A stretch of 64,000 bases of DNA, from assembly GCF_001667145.1 (NCBI RefSeq), contig NZ_LZIF01000039.1:1-64000 (forward strand), given 5' to 3'. This document shows, piece by piece, positions 16,372 to 25,320 of this stretch (position 1 is its first letter; every line of letters begins with the position of its first letter). Both the position numbers and the translations under genes were made by a program. This stretch comes from Mycobacterium sp. 852002-51971_SCH5477799-a. GTDB lineage: Bacteria; Actinomycetota; Actinomycetes; Mycobacteriales; Mycobacteriaceae. The notes under the pieces were generated by a model, which searched no databases, was not told the DNA's origin, and worked only from the letters and a program-made list of their open reading frames with translations.

Positions 16372-17967
16372 ATGGCCGGCGTGGGGCTGGGACAGCTGCT
16401 ACTCGCGCTGGATGCGACCCTGGTGAGCCTGGTTGACGCGCCCCGGGGCCTGGACCTGGCGGTGGAGTCGGTGGCGTTGGTCGACTCCGACGACGTGCGA
16501 CTCGGGCTAGCGGCCGCGGCGGGTGCCGCCGATGGCTTTTTTCTGTTGGGGATCGCCGACGACGACGCGCTGCGCTGGATGGACAGGCAGGCGCGCGAAC
16601 GCGTTCCGGGGGCCATCTTCGTCAAAGAGCCGTCGAATGCCTTGGTGGCCAAGGCGATTGCGGCCGGCTCGGCCATAGTGGCGGTCGACCCGCGGGCCCG
16701 CTGGGAGCGGCTCTATCACCTGGTCAACCACGTCCTGGAGCATCACGGTGACCGCGATGATCCGACGGACGATTCGGGCACCGACCTGTTCGGGCTGGCG
16801 CAGTCGCTCGCCGACCGCATTCACGGCATGGTCAGCATCGAAAACCCCCAATCGCACGTCCTGGCGTATTCGGCGTCCAACGACGAGGCGGACGAGTTGC
16901 GCCGCCTGTCCATCCTGGGCAGGGCCGGCCCGCCCGAGCACCTCGAGTGGATCGGCCAATGGGGCATCTTCGATGCGTTGCGGTCGGGCGGTGAGGTGGT
17001 CCGCGTCGCCGAGCGGCCCGAGTTGGGGCTGCGTCCCCGGTTGGCCGTTGGGATCCACCAGCCCGCACCCGATGCGCGGCGTCCGCCGATGTTTGGCGGA
17101 ACGATCTGGGTCCAGCAGGGCTCGCAACCGCTGGCCGACGACGCCGAGGAAATGTTGCGCGGCGCCGCCGTGCTGGCCGCCCGCATCATGTCGCGGCTGG
17201 CGGCCCGGCCCTCGACCCACGCGCGGCGGGTGCAGCAACTCCTCGGCCTCGCCGACGCGGAAACCCTTGCGCACGTTGACGTGGCCGCGATCGCCCGCGA
17301 ACTCGGTCTTGCCGCCAACGGCGACACGGCCCTGATCGGCTGGGACGCGACGGACAGTTCACCCCGTAATGCTCGCCTGGTTGACGTCATCGCGTTGAGC
17401 GCCAGCGCTTTTCGTCACGACGCTCAGGTCGCCTCATCCGGTGCGCGAACGTATGTACTTCTCCCGCAGACGCACAACCGGGTGGTCACCTCATGGGTGC
17501 GCGGCACCATCGGCGCCATGCGCGCCGAACTCGGGGTGCAGCTGAGGGCGGCCATCGCCGCGCCGGTCGCCGGCCTTGCCCGTGCCGCCGCGGCGCGCAT
17601 CGAGGTTGACCGCGTGTTGGACAGCGCTGGGCGGCACCCGATTTCGTTCGGACAGGTGACGTCGTTGGCCGAAGCGCGTACCACCGTCCTACTCGACGAA
17701 ATCGTGACCCTGGTCGGTAGCGACGAGCGATTGATCGATCCTCGGATTGTGGCGCTGCGCGATGACGATCCGGCGCTGGCCGAGACGCTGCGGACCTATC
17801 TGGATGCCTTCGGGGACATCGCCGCGGCCGCGCAATCGTTACGAGTGCACCCGAACACGGTTCGCTACCGGGTGCGCCGGGTCGAGAAGTTATTGTCGGC
17901 GTCGCTGGCCGATCCCGAGGTGCGGCTGTTGTTTTCGCTGAGTTTGCGGGTGCTGGACAGCGGATAA
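16372..17967 (+). CDS. pruC: PucR-family transcriptional activator of proline utilisation
   Basis: A 531-residue regulator with an N-terminal PucR-type sensory region, a central GGDEF-like region and a C-terminal PucR helix-turn-helix (DIAAAAQSLRVHPNTVRYRVRRVEKLL). It is divergent from rocA-pruB, as Rv1186c is in M. tuberculosis, where the orthologue is known as PruC and needed for proline-dependent induction of the pathway. Translation is probably leaderless. The direct repeats in the intergenic region are candidate binding sites. Confidence 0.88.
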   Translation: MAGVGLGQLLLALDATLVSLVDAPRGLDLAVESVALVDSDDVRLGLAAAAGAADGFFLLGIADDDALRWMDRQARERVPGAIFVKEPSNALVAKAIAAGSAIVAVDPRARWERLYHLVNHVLEHHGDRDDPTDDSGTDLFGLAQSLADRIHGMVSIENPQSHVLAYSASNDEADELRRLSILGRAGPPEHLEWIGQWGIFDALRSGGEVVRVAERPELGLRPRLAVGIHQPAPDARRPPMFGGTIWVQQGSQPLADDAEEMLRGAAVLAARIMSRLAARPSTHARRVQQLLGLADAETLAHVDVAAIARELGLAANGDTALIGWDATDSSPRNARLVDVIALSASAFRHDAQVASSGARTYVLLPQTHNRVVTSWVRGTIGAMRAELGVQLRAAIAAPVAGLARAAAARIEVDRVLDSAGRHPISFGQVTSLAEARTTVLLDEIVTLVGSDERLIDPRIVALRDDDPALAETLRTYLDAFGDIAAAAQSLRVHPNTVRYRVRRVEKLLSASLADPEVRLLFSLSLRVLDSG

Positions 17968-17985
17968 CGCGGGCGGCGACAGCCC

Positions 17986-18315
17986 CTATTGGCTATTGGC
18001 CGTCTGGGACTCCTCGAGAAAGTGACCCACCACGTCCGGGCCGGTGGAGCGCATCTTGATAGACAGCTCGAGCAGCCTGTCCTTGGCCTGCTTCGGAAGC
18101 AGTTCGATCGAGCGAGTGGTGGCCGAGTCGTACTTCGCCCCGGGAAAACGCTGCAGTAGAACGTCTTTCTGCTCATCGGTGGTGTAGATCTCGAGCAGCT
18201 TCATCCCGGCGAACGCCTCAATTGCCCGGTCGGCCATTCCGGCATTGGCCAGCGCTTCCAGCCGTTCCTCGTTGATCCAGACGTTGATCTTGATCTTCTT
18301 CTCGCCAGTGCTCAT
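17986..18315 (-). CDS. Unrecognised 109-residue protein coupled to ATP sulfurylase
   Basis: A small soluble protein starting MSTGEKKIKINVWINEERLE, with no Cys, no transmembrane segment and no signal peptide. It is mixed alpha/beta with a charged helical middle (KQAKDRLLELSIKMR). I do not recognise the family. The ATG overlaps the sat stop as ATGA, so it is translated with sat and is the third gene of the cysC-sat operon. It may be an accessory or regulatory subunit of sulfate activation. A longer frame to 18768 merely shadows sat and is not supported. Confidence 0.75.
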   Translation of the reverse strand: MSTGEKKIKINVWINEERLEALANAGMADRAIEAFAGMKLLEIYTTDEQKDVLLQRFPGAKYDSATTRSIELLPKQAKDRLLELSIKMRSTGPDVVGHFLEESQTANSQ

Positions 18316-19571
18316 GAGTTCTCCAATTGATTCAGCGTAAAGACCGGCAGCCTGTCTTTCAGATACTCCTCGGTGACGAACGGCGAGCCCTGCCCGTACT
18401 TGGCGGCGCTGTCCATCACCACTTCGAACACCTCGTGCCGCATCACCTTTTGGGTGGGCTTGACCTCGTCGGTCAAGATGCTGCGAATCAGGCTGCCGCT
18501 GAAGCTTTGTGACTGTTCGTCGTGGCCGCACAGGGCCGAGTTGGTGACCTCCTGGCACACCGGGCAGTACCAGTTCTCGCGCAGGAACACCGGCTTGATC
18601 CCCAGCTCGCTGCGGTGCTCCTTGAGGATGTTCTGGGAATCGTACGGGTGGTAGAAATCCCCGACGCCGGCGTGGTCCCGGCCGAACATGTGATGCGTGC
18701 AGCCGAGGTTCGTCCGCAGGATCGCGTGGAAGATGGCCTCCCGGGGCCCGGCGTAGCGCATGTCCCACAGCGTGAACGACACCAGGTGGACGTCCTCGCG
18801 AAAATACCCGCTGGTGCGTAATTCATTCTGTGCCAACAGGATTGCCTCGTCGATATAGTCGCCGACACGTTTCTGGCCGATGATGGCATTGACCAGCACA
18901 CCCGTGTTCAGGTTGTCGACGGGCTGGTCCTCGTTGGCCGCCAGCCAGGCTTGCTTCATCAAGGCCTCGTGGCCGGTGTGCGGAACGTTGCGGGTTTGAT
19001 GGGCGACGGCACGCTTCCAGTTCTTTTTCGCCAGCGCATCCTTGTGCTGCCTGGGCGTCAGCCAAAAGCTTTTGAAAGGCTCGTTGAACACCGGCTCGTT
19101 GATGAGCGTGATGTCGCCGCCGATGAATCGATTCGCGTAGGCCAACGTCTTCTTGACGCCCGGGTGCCGCGGATCGCTCGTCCCATAGGTCTTCTCGGCC
19201 ATGCGCTGCAAGTCGTATTCGTAGATCTCGGAGACCTCGAAGATCGCCATCGGGGCATCGAGATATTCGAGAACGACGCGCTTGCCCTCTTTCACCCCGA
19301 ATTTTTCGACGTCCTGCGCGGAAAGATCGAAAACGATCGGGATGCTCCACAGCGTGCCGTCGGGCAGTTGAAAGTCGTCCAGCGTGCCATCCACCTCGCG
19401 CCGGCCCATGAACCCCGACAGGGGGGTGAAAAACCCGTATGACAGGCTGATCACCTCGTGCGCGGTGGCTTTCGAGATCGGGATGCGCGGCAGCCCCTCG
19501 ATCTGACTCGCCGCATTCTGCGTGGACACCCGTTCCACGATCGGCTTCCCGCTATGACCCTGGTAGCTCAT
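18312..19571 (-). CDS. sat: Single-subunit sulfate adenylyltransferase (ATP sulfurylase)
   Basis: A 419-residue homomeric ATP sulfurylase, the Sat type found in dissimilatory sulfur metabolism and some assimilators and unrelated to the CysDN heterodimer. It makes adenosine 5'-phosphosulfate from ATP and sulfate, or runs in reverse. The ATP/sulfate motif QTRNVPHTGH is at 192-201, GRDHAG at 297-302, and a zinc site CPVC plus CGH (C336, C339, C348, H350) follows. The gene lies between APS kinase (66 bp upstream) and the 109-residue gene. No APS reductase subunit is adjacent, so PAPS formation is the likely output. Confidence 0.93.
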   Translation of the reverse strand: MSYQGHSGKPIVERVSTQNAASQIEGLPRIPISKATAHEVISLSYGFFTPLSGFMGRREVDGTLDDFQLPDGTLWSIPIVFDLSAQDVEKFGVKEGKRVVLEYLDAPMAIFEVSEIYEYDLQRMAEKTYGTSDPRHPGVKKTLAYANRFIGGDITLINEPVFNEPFKSFWLTPRQHKDALAKKNWKRAVAHQTRNVPHTGHEALMKQAWLAANEDQPVDNLNTGVLVNAIIGQKRVGDYIDEAILLAQNELRTSGYFREDVHLVSFTLWDMRYAGPREAIFHAILRTNLGCTHHMFGRDHAGVGDFYHPYDSQNILKEHRSELGIKPVFLRENWYCPVCQEVTNSALCGHDEQSQSFSGSLIRSILTDEVKPTQKVMRHEVFEVVMDSAAKYGQGSPFVTEEYLKDRLPVFTLNQLENS

Positions 19572-19637
19572 GAAAATGACCTCGTTTCGGTGATCAGCGG
19601 CTGGCGGCTCCCGACGCCGCCACTGCCGGGATGTCCG

Positions 19638-20306
19638 CTAAGCGTCTCGGCGCACCGCGGCCGAAATGACGCCCACCTGCTCGAGATGGGCGATCACCTC
19701 CTCGGCCAGCGTGTCCGCGTCCTTGGTGCCCCCGTCGAGCCGCAGTTCCGGCCGCGCCGGCGCCTCGTAGGGGTCGTCGATTCCGGTGAAACCCTTGATC
19801 TCGCCGGCCCGGGCCTTCTTGTAGAGCCCTTTCGGATCACGCTGCTCGCAAATCTCGATCGGGGTGTCGATGAAGATCTCCTGGAAATCACCCTCGTGCA
19901 AGGTGGCCCGAATAGCGTCACGATCGCGAACGTAAGGGCTGATGAAGGCCGTCAAAGCGATGACCCCCGATTCGCAGAAAAGCTTCGCGACCGCGCCGAT
20001 TCGGCGAATGTTCTCCTCGCGATCCTGGGCGGAAAATCCCAGGCCGAACCGCTTCGCGAACTCGGGCCCGTGGCGCTCTTCGAGCAGTTCAGGGCCGGCA
20101 TTGAGCCCGTAGCGGACGTTGTCGCCGTCCAGCAGAAAGCTGCGTACGCCGCGCTCGTAGAGCTTCTGCTCGACGACGTTGGCCACCGTGCTCTTGCCGC
20201 TGCCGCTCAAGCCGGTGAACCAGATGACACAACCCTTGTGGCCGTTGAGGACCTCGCGCTCGCCGCGGCTTATCTGGTGTTCGTGCCAAGTGATGTTGTT
20301 GGCCAT
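19638..20306 (-). CDS. cysC: Adenylylsulfate (APS) kinase
   Basis: A 222-residue APS kinase with Walker [10 protein letters not shown] near residue 33, the [12 protein letters not shown] substrate motif and the lid segment [15 protein letters not shown]. It phosphorylates APS to PAPS, the universal sulfuryl donor. It is a stand-alone protein, not fused to CysN as in the M. tuberculosis cysNC arrangement. It heads the operon with sat and the 109-residue gene, and AGGAG precedes the ATG. PAPS could feed sulfotransferases or cysteine synthesis. Confidence 0.94.
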   Translation of the reverse strand: MANNITWHEHQISRGEREVLNGHKGCVIWFTGLSGSGKSTVANVVEQKLYERGVRSFLLDGDNVRYGLNAGPELLEERHGPEFAKRFGLGFSAQDREENIRRIGAVAKLFCESGVIALTAFISPYVRDRDAIRATLHEGDFQEIFIDTPIEICEQRDPKGLYKKARAGEIKGFTGIDDPYEAPARPELRLDGGTKDADTLAEEVIAHLEQVGVISAAVRRDA

Positions 20307-20658
20307 GCTCAGCTCCTGTTCACGACGTTTCGGCCGCGTGTGGACGCGTGCGCGCCGCGGCGAACGACCGTCTCGACGACGCGCGGTGACGAAACCCTAA
20401 CGGCCACTTACCATCCTTCGCATCACCATTCGCTGCACGGGGTGGCCAAGCCTGGCAGCGCGTCCGCTCGACGAACATCCGTGCTGTCGGCACAGCGCCC
20501 GGCTTCGGCGCGGCGACCCGCCGCATCTAGCCTGGCCACACCTACCCATATTGTTTATCAATCAATCCGGATCAGAACCAGTCCACAAGTAAAGATGGCC
20601 AACTTAGCGGGTTTTAGTGTGCGGCCCGCGCGGGTTGATCCGCCGAGCGGGCGCGACG
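20307..20658. other. Intergenic region upstream of cysC-sat
   Basis: These 352 bp hold no convincing gene. They must carry the promoter of the minus-strand cysC-sat operon. An AT-rich stretch unusual for this genome, with tandem ATCA units, lies at about 20549-20567 and is followed on the minus strand by a -10-like TAGATG near 20524-20529. No riboswitch or terminator was recognised. Confidence 0.4.
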
Positions 20659-23022
20659 CTACGTCTCGCTGGTTTGTTCGGAATCCTCGGACTCGGCGTC
20701 TGTCGCAGGATCCTCGATGACGTGATAAGTCGGGTCAATCAACGACATAGGCCGGTTGCCGGATTGCTTAGGCTTGCCCGTGATCCGCAGAACCTGACCG
20801 GGCGCGATGTCGGCCCCACCGTGCCCGGAGCGGAACGTGACACAGATCTCGCCGCTGTTGTCGCCGACGACGACATGGCGGCGAGTTCGCCTGCCTTCTT
20901 TGATGTCCTCAATTTGATTCACCCGTCCTTCAAACGTGGCGCGCTGGCCGGGTATCAGACCCGACACCGTGATCGACTCTGGCCCGCGGTCGGGGTGCTC
21001 ATAGGCTTCGACGTTGTGCTCGTCGTCCTCGTTAATCCAGGCTTCCACCTTGTCGAGCTCGCGGGCGATCCGTTGCTCGAAGTTGTCCGGATACGCCTGC
21101 TGGATCCGGGTCTGCACGTCGTAGGGCACGATCGTCGCCGCGGCGTCCGGTATCAGGCTGACCGCGCGGGAGACCTTGTCCGCGGTGCGGTCGTGTAGCA
21201 ACCGACCCAGCAGTGGTGCATACGTGCGGCGTGGCAGCAACACCGTGACGTTGGCGTTCCGCTGCTCACCGCGGGCCTTTGCGACCAACACCTGCGCGGC
21301 CCGGGTGATCCGCCGGTCCGGGCAGTCCACCACTCGCAGCGGGGTGTCGAGTTCGAAGTGATCCCAACGCTTTCGGATCAACTGGGCGTGGGCTTCGTCG
21401 ACCATGAAGTGCACCGCGACCAGCTCGTCGGCCCGTAATCCCCTGCCGTAGCGCAGCGCCTCGATGACCGCGAGGTCAACCGAGTTGACAAACACGAAGA
21501 CCTTGTGCCGGGCGTACTTCACCAACTCCGGGCGATCGGTTCGGAACATCTCGAGAATGGCTGCCTCGGCGCGATATTCGCGGTTGAGTCGCATCAGCAC
21601 GAACACCAATATCGGGAAGACGACGACCACCAACCACGCGCCCTCGGTGAACTTCGCCACCGCGAAGATGCCGACCACGATGGTCGACAAGATCCCGGCG
21701 GACAGGTTGATCGCCAGCCGGCGTCGCCAACCCGGTTCCCGCTGCGTCAGATGATGTTTGGTCATTCCGTAGCCGGCCATCGAGAACCCGGTGAACACGC
21801 CGATCGCGTAGAACGGGACCAACGCGTTGACCGAGCCCCCGGTCACCACCAGTAACAGCACCGAGAGCGCGGCGAGCGCGATGATGCCGTTGGAGAATAC
21901 CAGCCGGTGCCCACGTTTCATCAGCTGCCGGGGCAAAAAGCGGTCTTCGGCAACGAAACTGGCCAACGCCGGAAATCCATTGAAACTGGTATTCGCACCG
22001 GTGAACAGGATCGCGGCGGTAGCCGCCTGAACCAGGGTGAACAGGACGTTCCCAATCACGCCGTGCCCGAAGACTGCCCGCCCGATCTGCGACAAAACCG
22101 ATGGATATTCATCCAGATACGGGGTGGCATGGGTGACGTGCGCGAGATAAGCCACACCGGCCAGCAAGAAGCCGAGAATGGCGGCCATCGTGGTCAACAC
22201 TCGGCGTGCGTTGCGGCCCTGCGGTTTCCGGAAGAGGTCGACCGTGTTAGAGATCGCCTCGACACCGGTCAGTGACGAGCCCCCGTTTGCGAACGCGCGC
22301 AATAACACCAGGACCGTCGCGCCCATCACCAGGCCGTTGCCCTGATGAACCGGCACCGTTCCGGGCAAGTGTGCGGGGTCGTAAACCGGTAGATCCCCGA
22401 ATAGCGCTCGCAGCACACCGACAATGATCGTCAGGCCGACCATGACGACGAAAAAGTAGGTCGCAAACGCGAACTGCCATCCCGCTTCTTTCAGCCCGCG
22501 CAAGTTCAGATAACAGATCACCAGCACTACGCCGACCGTGATCTGCAGGCTGTGCGGGCCCAGTGCCGGGATCGCCGAGACCACCGCAACTGTCCCGGCC
22601 GCCGACTGCACGGCGACGGTGACCACGTAGTCGATCAACAACGCCGCGGCGGCAACCTGCGCCACCTTGGGTCCGAAATTCTCCCGCGCCACGATGTAGG
22701 ACCCGCCGGCGCGGGTGTAGGTCATGACGACTTGGCGATACGACGCGGCCACGAGCACCAGAATCAGCAGGATGGCACCGGTGATGGGGAGCAACAACGC
22801 GAACGCGGCCACCCCGGCAGCTGGCAAGAGTTCGATCAGGATCTGCTCGGTGCCATAGGCGGTAGACGAGATCGCGTCTGGCGAAAGCGCTCCTAGCGCA
22901 ACCGGATTCGACAGTTTCTCGGACGATAATTCCTCCGTGATCATGGGCTTACCTAGGAACACCCGCTTGGCGATGTCCCCCACCGAGAGCGGGATGCGCA
23001 ACTTGCCCGTCGAACTGGTCAC
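20659..23022 (-). CDS. APC-superfamily permease fused to a C-terminal OB-fold
   Basis: A 787-residue membrane protein. About 12 transmembrane helices span residues 40-490 (APC/KUP-like, starting LSPDAISSTAYGTEQILIEL). A cytoplasmic UspA-like region (KVFVFVNSVDLAVIEALRYG) follows, then an OB-fold of about 80 residues (GQRATFEGRVNQIEDIKEG onward). The layout recalls KimA-type potassium importers. In M. tuberculosis a similar permease (Rv2690c) and a free OB protein (Rv2694c) flank the Trk potassium genes, which supports potassium transport. GTG 23022 is chosen because AAGGA lies 8 bp upstream; an upstream GTG at 23073 is possible. Confidence 0.82.
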   Translation of the reverse strand: MTSSTGKLRIPLSVGDIAKRVFLGKPMITEELSSEKLSNPVALGALSPDAISSTAYGTEQILIELLPAAGVAAFALLLPITGAILLILVLVAASYRQVVMTYTRAGGSYIVARENFGPKVAQVAAAALLIDYVVTVAVQSAAGTVAVVSAIPALGPHSLQITVGVVLVICYLNLRGLKEAGWQFAFATYFFVVMVGLTIIVGVLRALFGDLPVYDPAHLPGTVPVHQGNGLVMGATVLVLLRAFANGGSSLTGVEAISNTVDLFRKPQGRNARRVLTTMAAILGFLLAGVAYLAHVTHATPYLDEYPSVLSQIGRAVFGHGVIGNVLFTLVQAATAAILFTGANTSFNGFPALASFVAEDRFLPRQLMKRGHRLVFSNGIIALAALSVLLLVVTGGSVNALVPFYAIGVFTGFSMAGYGMTKHHLTQREPGWRRRLAINLSAGILSTIVVGIFAVAKFTEGAWLVVVVFPILVFVLMRLNREYRAEAAILEMFRTDRPELVKYARHKVFVFVNSVDLAVIEALRYGRGLRADELVAVHFMVDEAHAQLIRKRWDHFELDTPLRVVDCPDRRITRAAQVLVAKARGEQRNANVTVLLPRRTYAPLLGRLLHDRTADKVSRAVSLIPDAAATIVPYDVQTRIQQAYPDNFEQRIARELDKVEAWINEDDEHNVEAYEHPDRGPESITVSGLIPGQRATFEGRVNQIEDIKEGRRTRRHVVVGDNSGEICVTFRSGHGGADIAPGQVLRITGKPKQSGNRPMSLIDPTYHVIEDPATDAESEDSEQTSET

Positions 23023-23110
23023 GACCACCGTCCTTACCCCGAGAACGTGAAATGCCTCCGATGCATTGTGCACGCAAGGCGGGCTCTGGATGCCCAGGCG
23101 GTGGAGTCGG

Positions 23111-24196
23111 CTAGGAGAGTCGCTGCACTGCGGCGGCGATCCGTTCGTCGTCGGCGGTCAGCGCGACCCGCACGTGCTGCGCGCCGCGAGGGCCGTAGAA
23201 ATCACCGGGCGCCACCAAGATGCCACGCTGCGCCAGCCAGGCGACGCTGTCGTGGCACGGCTCGCCGCGCGTGCCCCACAGATAGAGGCCGGCTTCGGAA
23301 TGGTCGATGGCGAAGCCGGCCGCACGCAGCGCGGGCAGCAGTGCCGCACGGCGCCGTTCGTAGCGCTCCCGCTGCGCCAGCTCGTGGGCGTCGTCGTCCA
23401 GGGCGGCAACCATGGCCGCCTGCACCGGCGTCGGCACCATCATCCCGGCGTGCTTGCGCACCGCCAGCAGCTCGGCAATCAGCTCGGAATCCCCGGCGAC
23501 CAAGGCCGCCCGGTAGCCGGCCAGCGACGAGCTCTTCGACAGGGAGTGGATCGCGAGCAAGCCCGTATGGTCGCCGTCGCACACCGAGGGGTGCAGGATC
23601 GACAGCGGTTGATTGTCCCAGCCCAACCCCAGATAGCACTCGTCGGAGGCCACCAGGCAACCCCTGTCGCGGGCCCATCCGACCACTTTGCGCAAGTGAT
23701 CGACGCCCAAGACGCGGCCGGTCGGATTGCTCGGCGAGTTCAGGTAGTACAGCGACGGCGATTGCGGGCCCAGCTGGGTCAGTGAATCCGCGCGCAGCAC
23801 CCGCGCCCCGGCCAGCCGGGCCCCGACGTCGTAGGTGGGATACGCCAGCTCCGGAACCACAATCACGTCCGCGGGTCCCAGGCCCAGCAGCGTTGGCAGC
23901 CAGGCGATCAGCTCCTTGCTGCCGATCACCGGGAGCACGGCCGCCTCGGTCAGCCCGGCGATGCCGAACCGGCGGTACAGCGCGGCGACCGCCGATTCCC
24001 GCAGCCGGGCGGTGCCGGCGGTGGCCGGATACCCCGACGCCGAAGCGGCCGCGGCCAGCGCCTCCTGGATCACCGGAGCGACCGGATCGACCGGGGTGCC
24101 CACAGACAGGTCGACGAGCCCGTCCTGATGGGCACTGGCCAGCGCTTTCGCGCCGGCCAGGGTGTCCCAGGGGAACTCCGGAAGGAACGCCGACAC
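23111..24196 (-). CDS. dapC: N-succinyldiaminopimelate aminotransferase DapC
   Basis: A fold-type I PLP aminotransferase of 361 residues acting in the succinylase branch of lysine/diaminopimelate synthesis. The substrate-loop NSPSNPTGR, SDECYLGLGW and the Schiff-base Lys in HSLSKSSSLAGYR are present. GTG 24196 gives VSAFLPEFPWD and the length I recall for Rv1178 (362); an upstream start at 24229 would add 11 residues. It lies downstream of fdxC on the same strand, as in M. tuberculosis. Confidence 0.9.
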   Translation of the reverse strand: MSAFLPEFPWDTLAGAKALASAHQDGLVDLSVGTPVDPVAPVIQEALAAAASASGYPATAGTARLRESAVAALYRRFGIAGLTEAAVLPVIGSKELIAWLPTLLGLGPADVIVVPELAYPTYDVGARLAGARVLRADSLTQLGPQSPSLYYLNSPSNPTGRVLGVDHLRKVVGWARDRGCLVASDECYLGLGWDNQPLSILHPSVCDGDHTGLLAIHSLSKSSSLAGYRAALVAGDSELIAELLAVRKHAGMMVPTPVQAAMVAALDDDAHELAQRERYERRRAALLPALRAAGFAIDHSEAGLYLWGTRGEPCHDSVAWLAQRGILVAPGDFYGPRGAQHVRVALTADDERIAAAVQRLS

Positions 24197-24237
24197 CGCC
24201 GGCCGGCGCTTTTTGAGCTGGTGGGGCACCGGGCCGC

Positions 24238-24564
24238 TCAGTCGCCTTCACCCTGCGGTGGCAGATCCTTGACCACTTGCGGATCGTTCTCGGTCATACC
24301 GACCTTGGCCGCGCCGCCGGGCGAGCCCAGCTCGGCGAAGAAGTCGGCGTTGATCTGCGTGTACTGGCTCCACTGGTCCGGCACATCGTCTTCGTAGTAG
24401 ATCGCTTCGACGGGGCAGACCGGCTCGCACGCCCCGCAGTCGACACACTCGTCGGGGTGGATGTAAAGCATCCGAGCGCCTTCATAGATGCAGTCGACCG
24501 GGCACTCCTCGATACAGGCTTTGTCCTTGATGTCGACACAGGGTTCGGCGATCGTGTACGTCAC
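24238..24564 (-). CDS. fdxC: 7Fe ferredoxin FdxC
   Basis: A 108-residue ferredoxin carrying a [3Fe-4S] and a [4Fe-4S] cluster, with Cys in PCVDIKDKACIEECPVDC and the second set CVDCGACEPVCP. It is a cytoplasmic electron carrier. GTG 24564 is selected because GGAGGAG lies just upstream, and the N-terminus VTYTIAEPCVD matches the family. It is orthologous to Rv1177. A candidate promoter lies about 105 bp upstream. Confidence 0.95.
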   Translation of the reverse strand: MTYTIAEPCVDIKDKACIEECPVDCIYEGARMLYIHPDECVDCGACEPVCPVEAIYYEDDVPDQWSQYTQINADFFAELGSPGGAAKVGMTENDPQVVKDLPPQGEGD

Positions 24565-24952
24565 AGACGTCTCCTCCATGTACTTAGGCCATCTCGTGGG
24601 CTGAAATGTGGGCTGGTGTTCAGCTCGCACCGGCGCGTACGACCGCTTCCGGTGAAGCTTTCGGTTACTGATACTAGACGTTGCAGATACAGGTCAACTA
24701 TTTGGCGCGCCTGTCGTTTCACCGATTTAAGACCGTCAGTCTCGGACCCCGCGAGGCGACCCCTTTTCGCCGAGCGCGAACGGCGTGAACAAGCGGCTGA
24801 CCTGCATAGAGTAACGGCCCAGCGGCAACCTTCGATATCCGTTGCGTCACAAGCACCCTCGCGGGGCCTGGTAATCTCGGTCGAGAGCCGGCAACCGCTT
24901 GGCAGATGTCACCGCCCAAGCGCGGTGCATTAATTGGGGAAGGGTTCCACAC
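24565..24952. other. Divergent intergenic region fdxC / TB8.4-like gene
   Basis: These 388 bp contain the fdxC promoter candidate and the TB8.4-like gene's upstream region with GGGGAAGGG before its ATG. I see no gene. In H37Rv two genes (Rv1175c, a dienoyl-CoA reductase, and Rv1176c, a regulator) lie here; both are absent, without visible remnants. Confidence 0.5.
24671..24697 (-). promoter_or_regulatory. Candidate fdxC promoter
   Basis: On the minus strand TTGACC (24697-24692) is followed after 15 bp by TAGTAT (24676-24671). The spacer is short and the leader to the fdxC GTG is about 100 bases, so confidence is modest. Confidence 0.35.
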
Positions 24953-25276
24953 ATGAGGCTGTCGTTGAGCAAATTGGGCGTTGCGGTTGGCAGCGCAGCA
25001 GTGGCGTTGACCGCCGCGGCCGGGGTCGCATCGGCCGACCCGGTCACCGACACCACCTGCAACTACGGGCAAGTCATGGCCGCGCTCAACGCGACGGACC
25101 CGGCCACTGCCGCGCAATTCAACCAGTCGCCGGTCGCCCAGAGCTATTTGCGCAAGTTCCTCGCCGCACCGCCGGCGAAGCGCGTGCAGATGGAGCAGGA
25201 GATTCAGGCGATGCCGCAGGCCGCGGCGTTCATGGGGACCATCCAGCAGGTCGCGGTCGTCTGTAACAACTACTAG
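24953..25276 (+). CDS. Secreted hemophore-like antigen, TB8.4 family (Rv1174c)
   Basis: A 107-residue exported protein. A Sec signal peptide (MRLSLSKLGVAVGSAAVALT...) is followed by AGVASADP, with cleavage expected after SA. The mature protein has two cysteines, CNYGQV near the start and VCNNY at the very C-terminus, likely forming a disulfide. It is strongly similar to the M. tuberculosis T-cell antigen TB8.4 and to the Rv0203-type hemophore family. GGGGAAGGG precedes the ATG. Heme binding is possible but not demonstrated by sequence alone. Confidence 0.9.
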   Translation: MRLSLSKLGVAVGSAAVALTAAAGVASADPVTDTTCNYGQVMAALNATDPATAAQFNQSPVAQSYLRKFLAAPPAKRVQMEQEIQAMPQAAAFMGTIQQVAVVCNNY

Positions 25277-25284
25277 GCCGACCC

Positions 25285-25320
25285 GCGCGGACTGCTCAGT
25301 ACCCGCTGAGCAGTCTGCGC
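25285..25320. terminator. Bidirectional hairpin between convergent genes
   Basis: GACTGCTCAG (25290-25299) and CTGAGCAGTC (25306-25315) form a perfect 10-bp stem with a 6-base loop, extended by GCGCG/TGCGC to 15 pairs with one mismatch. There is no T-tract, as is common for mycobacterial terminators. It sits between the convergent TB8.4-like gene and the mycothiol-dependent isomerase-family gene, overlapping the latter's stop. Confidence 0.65.
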
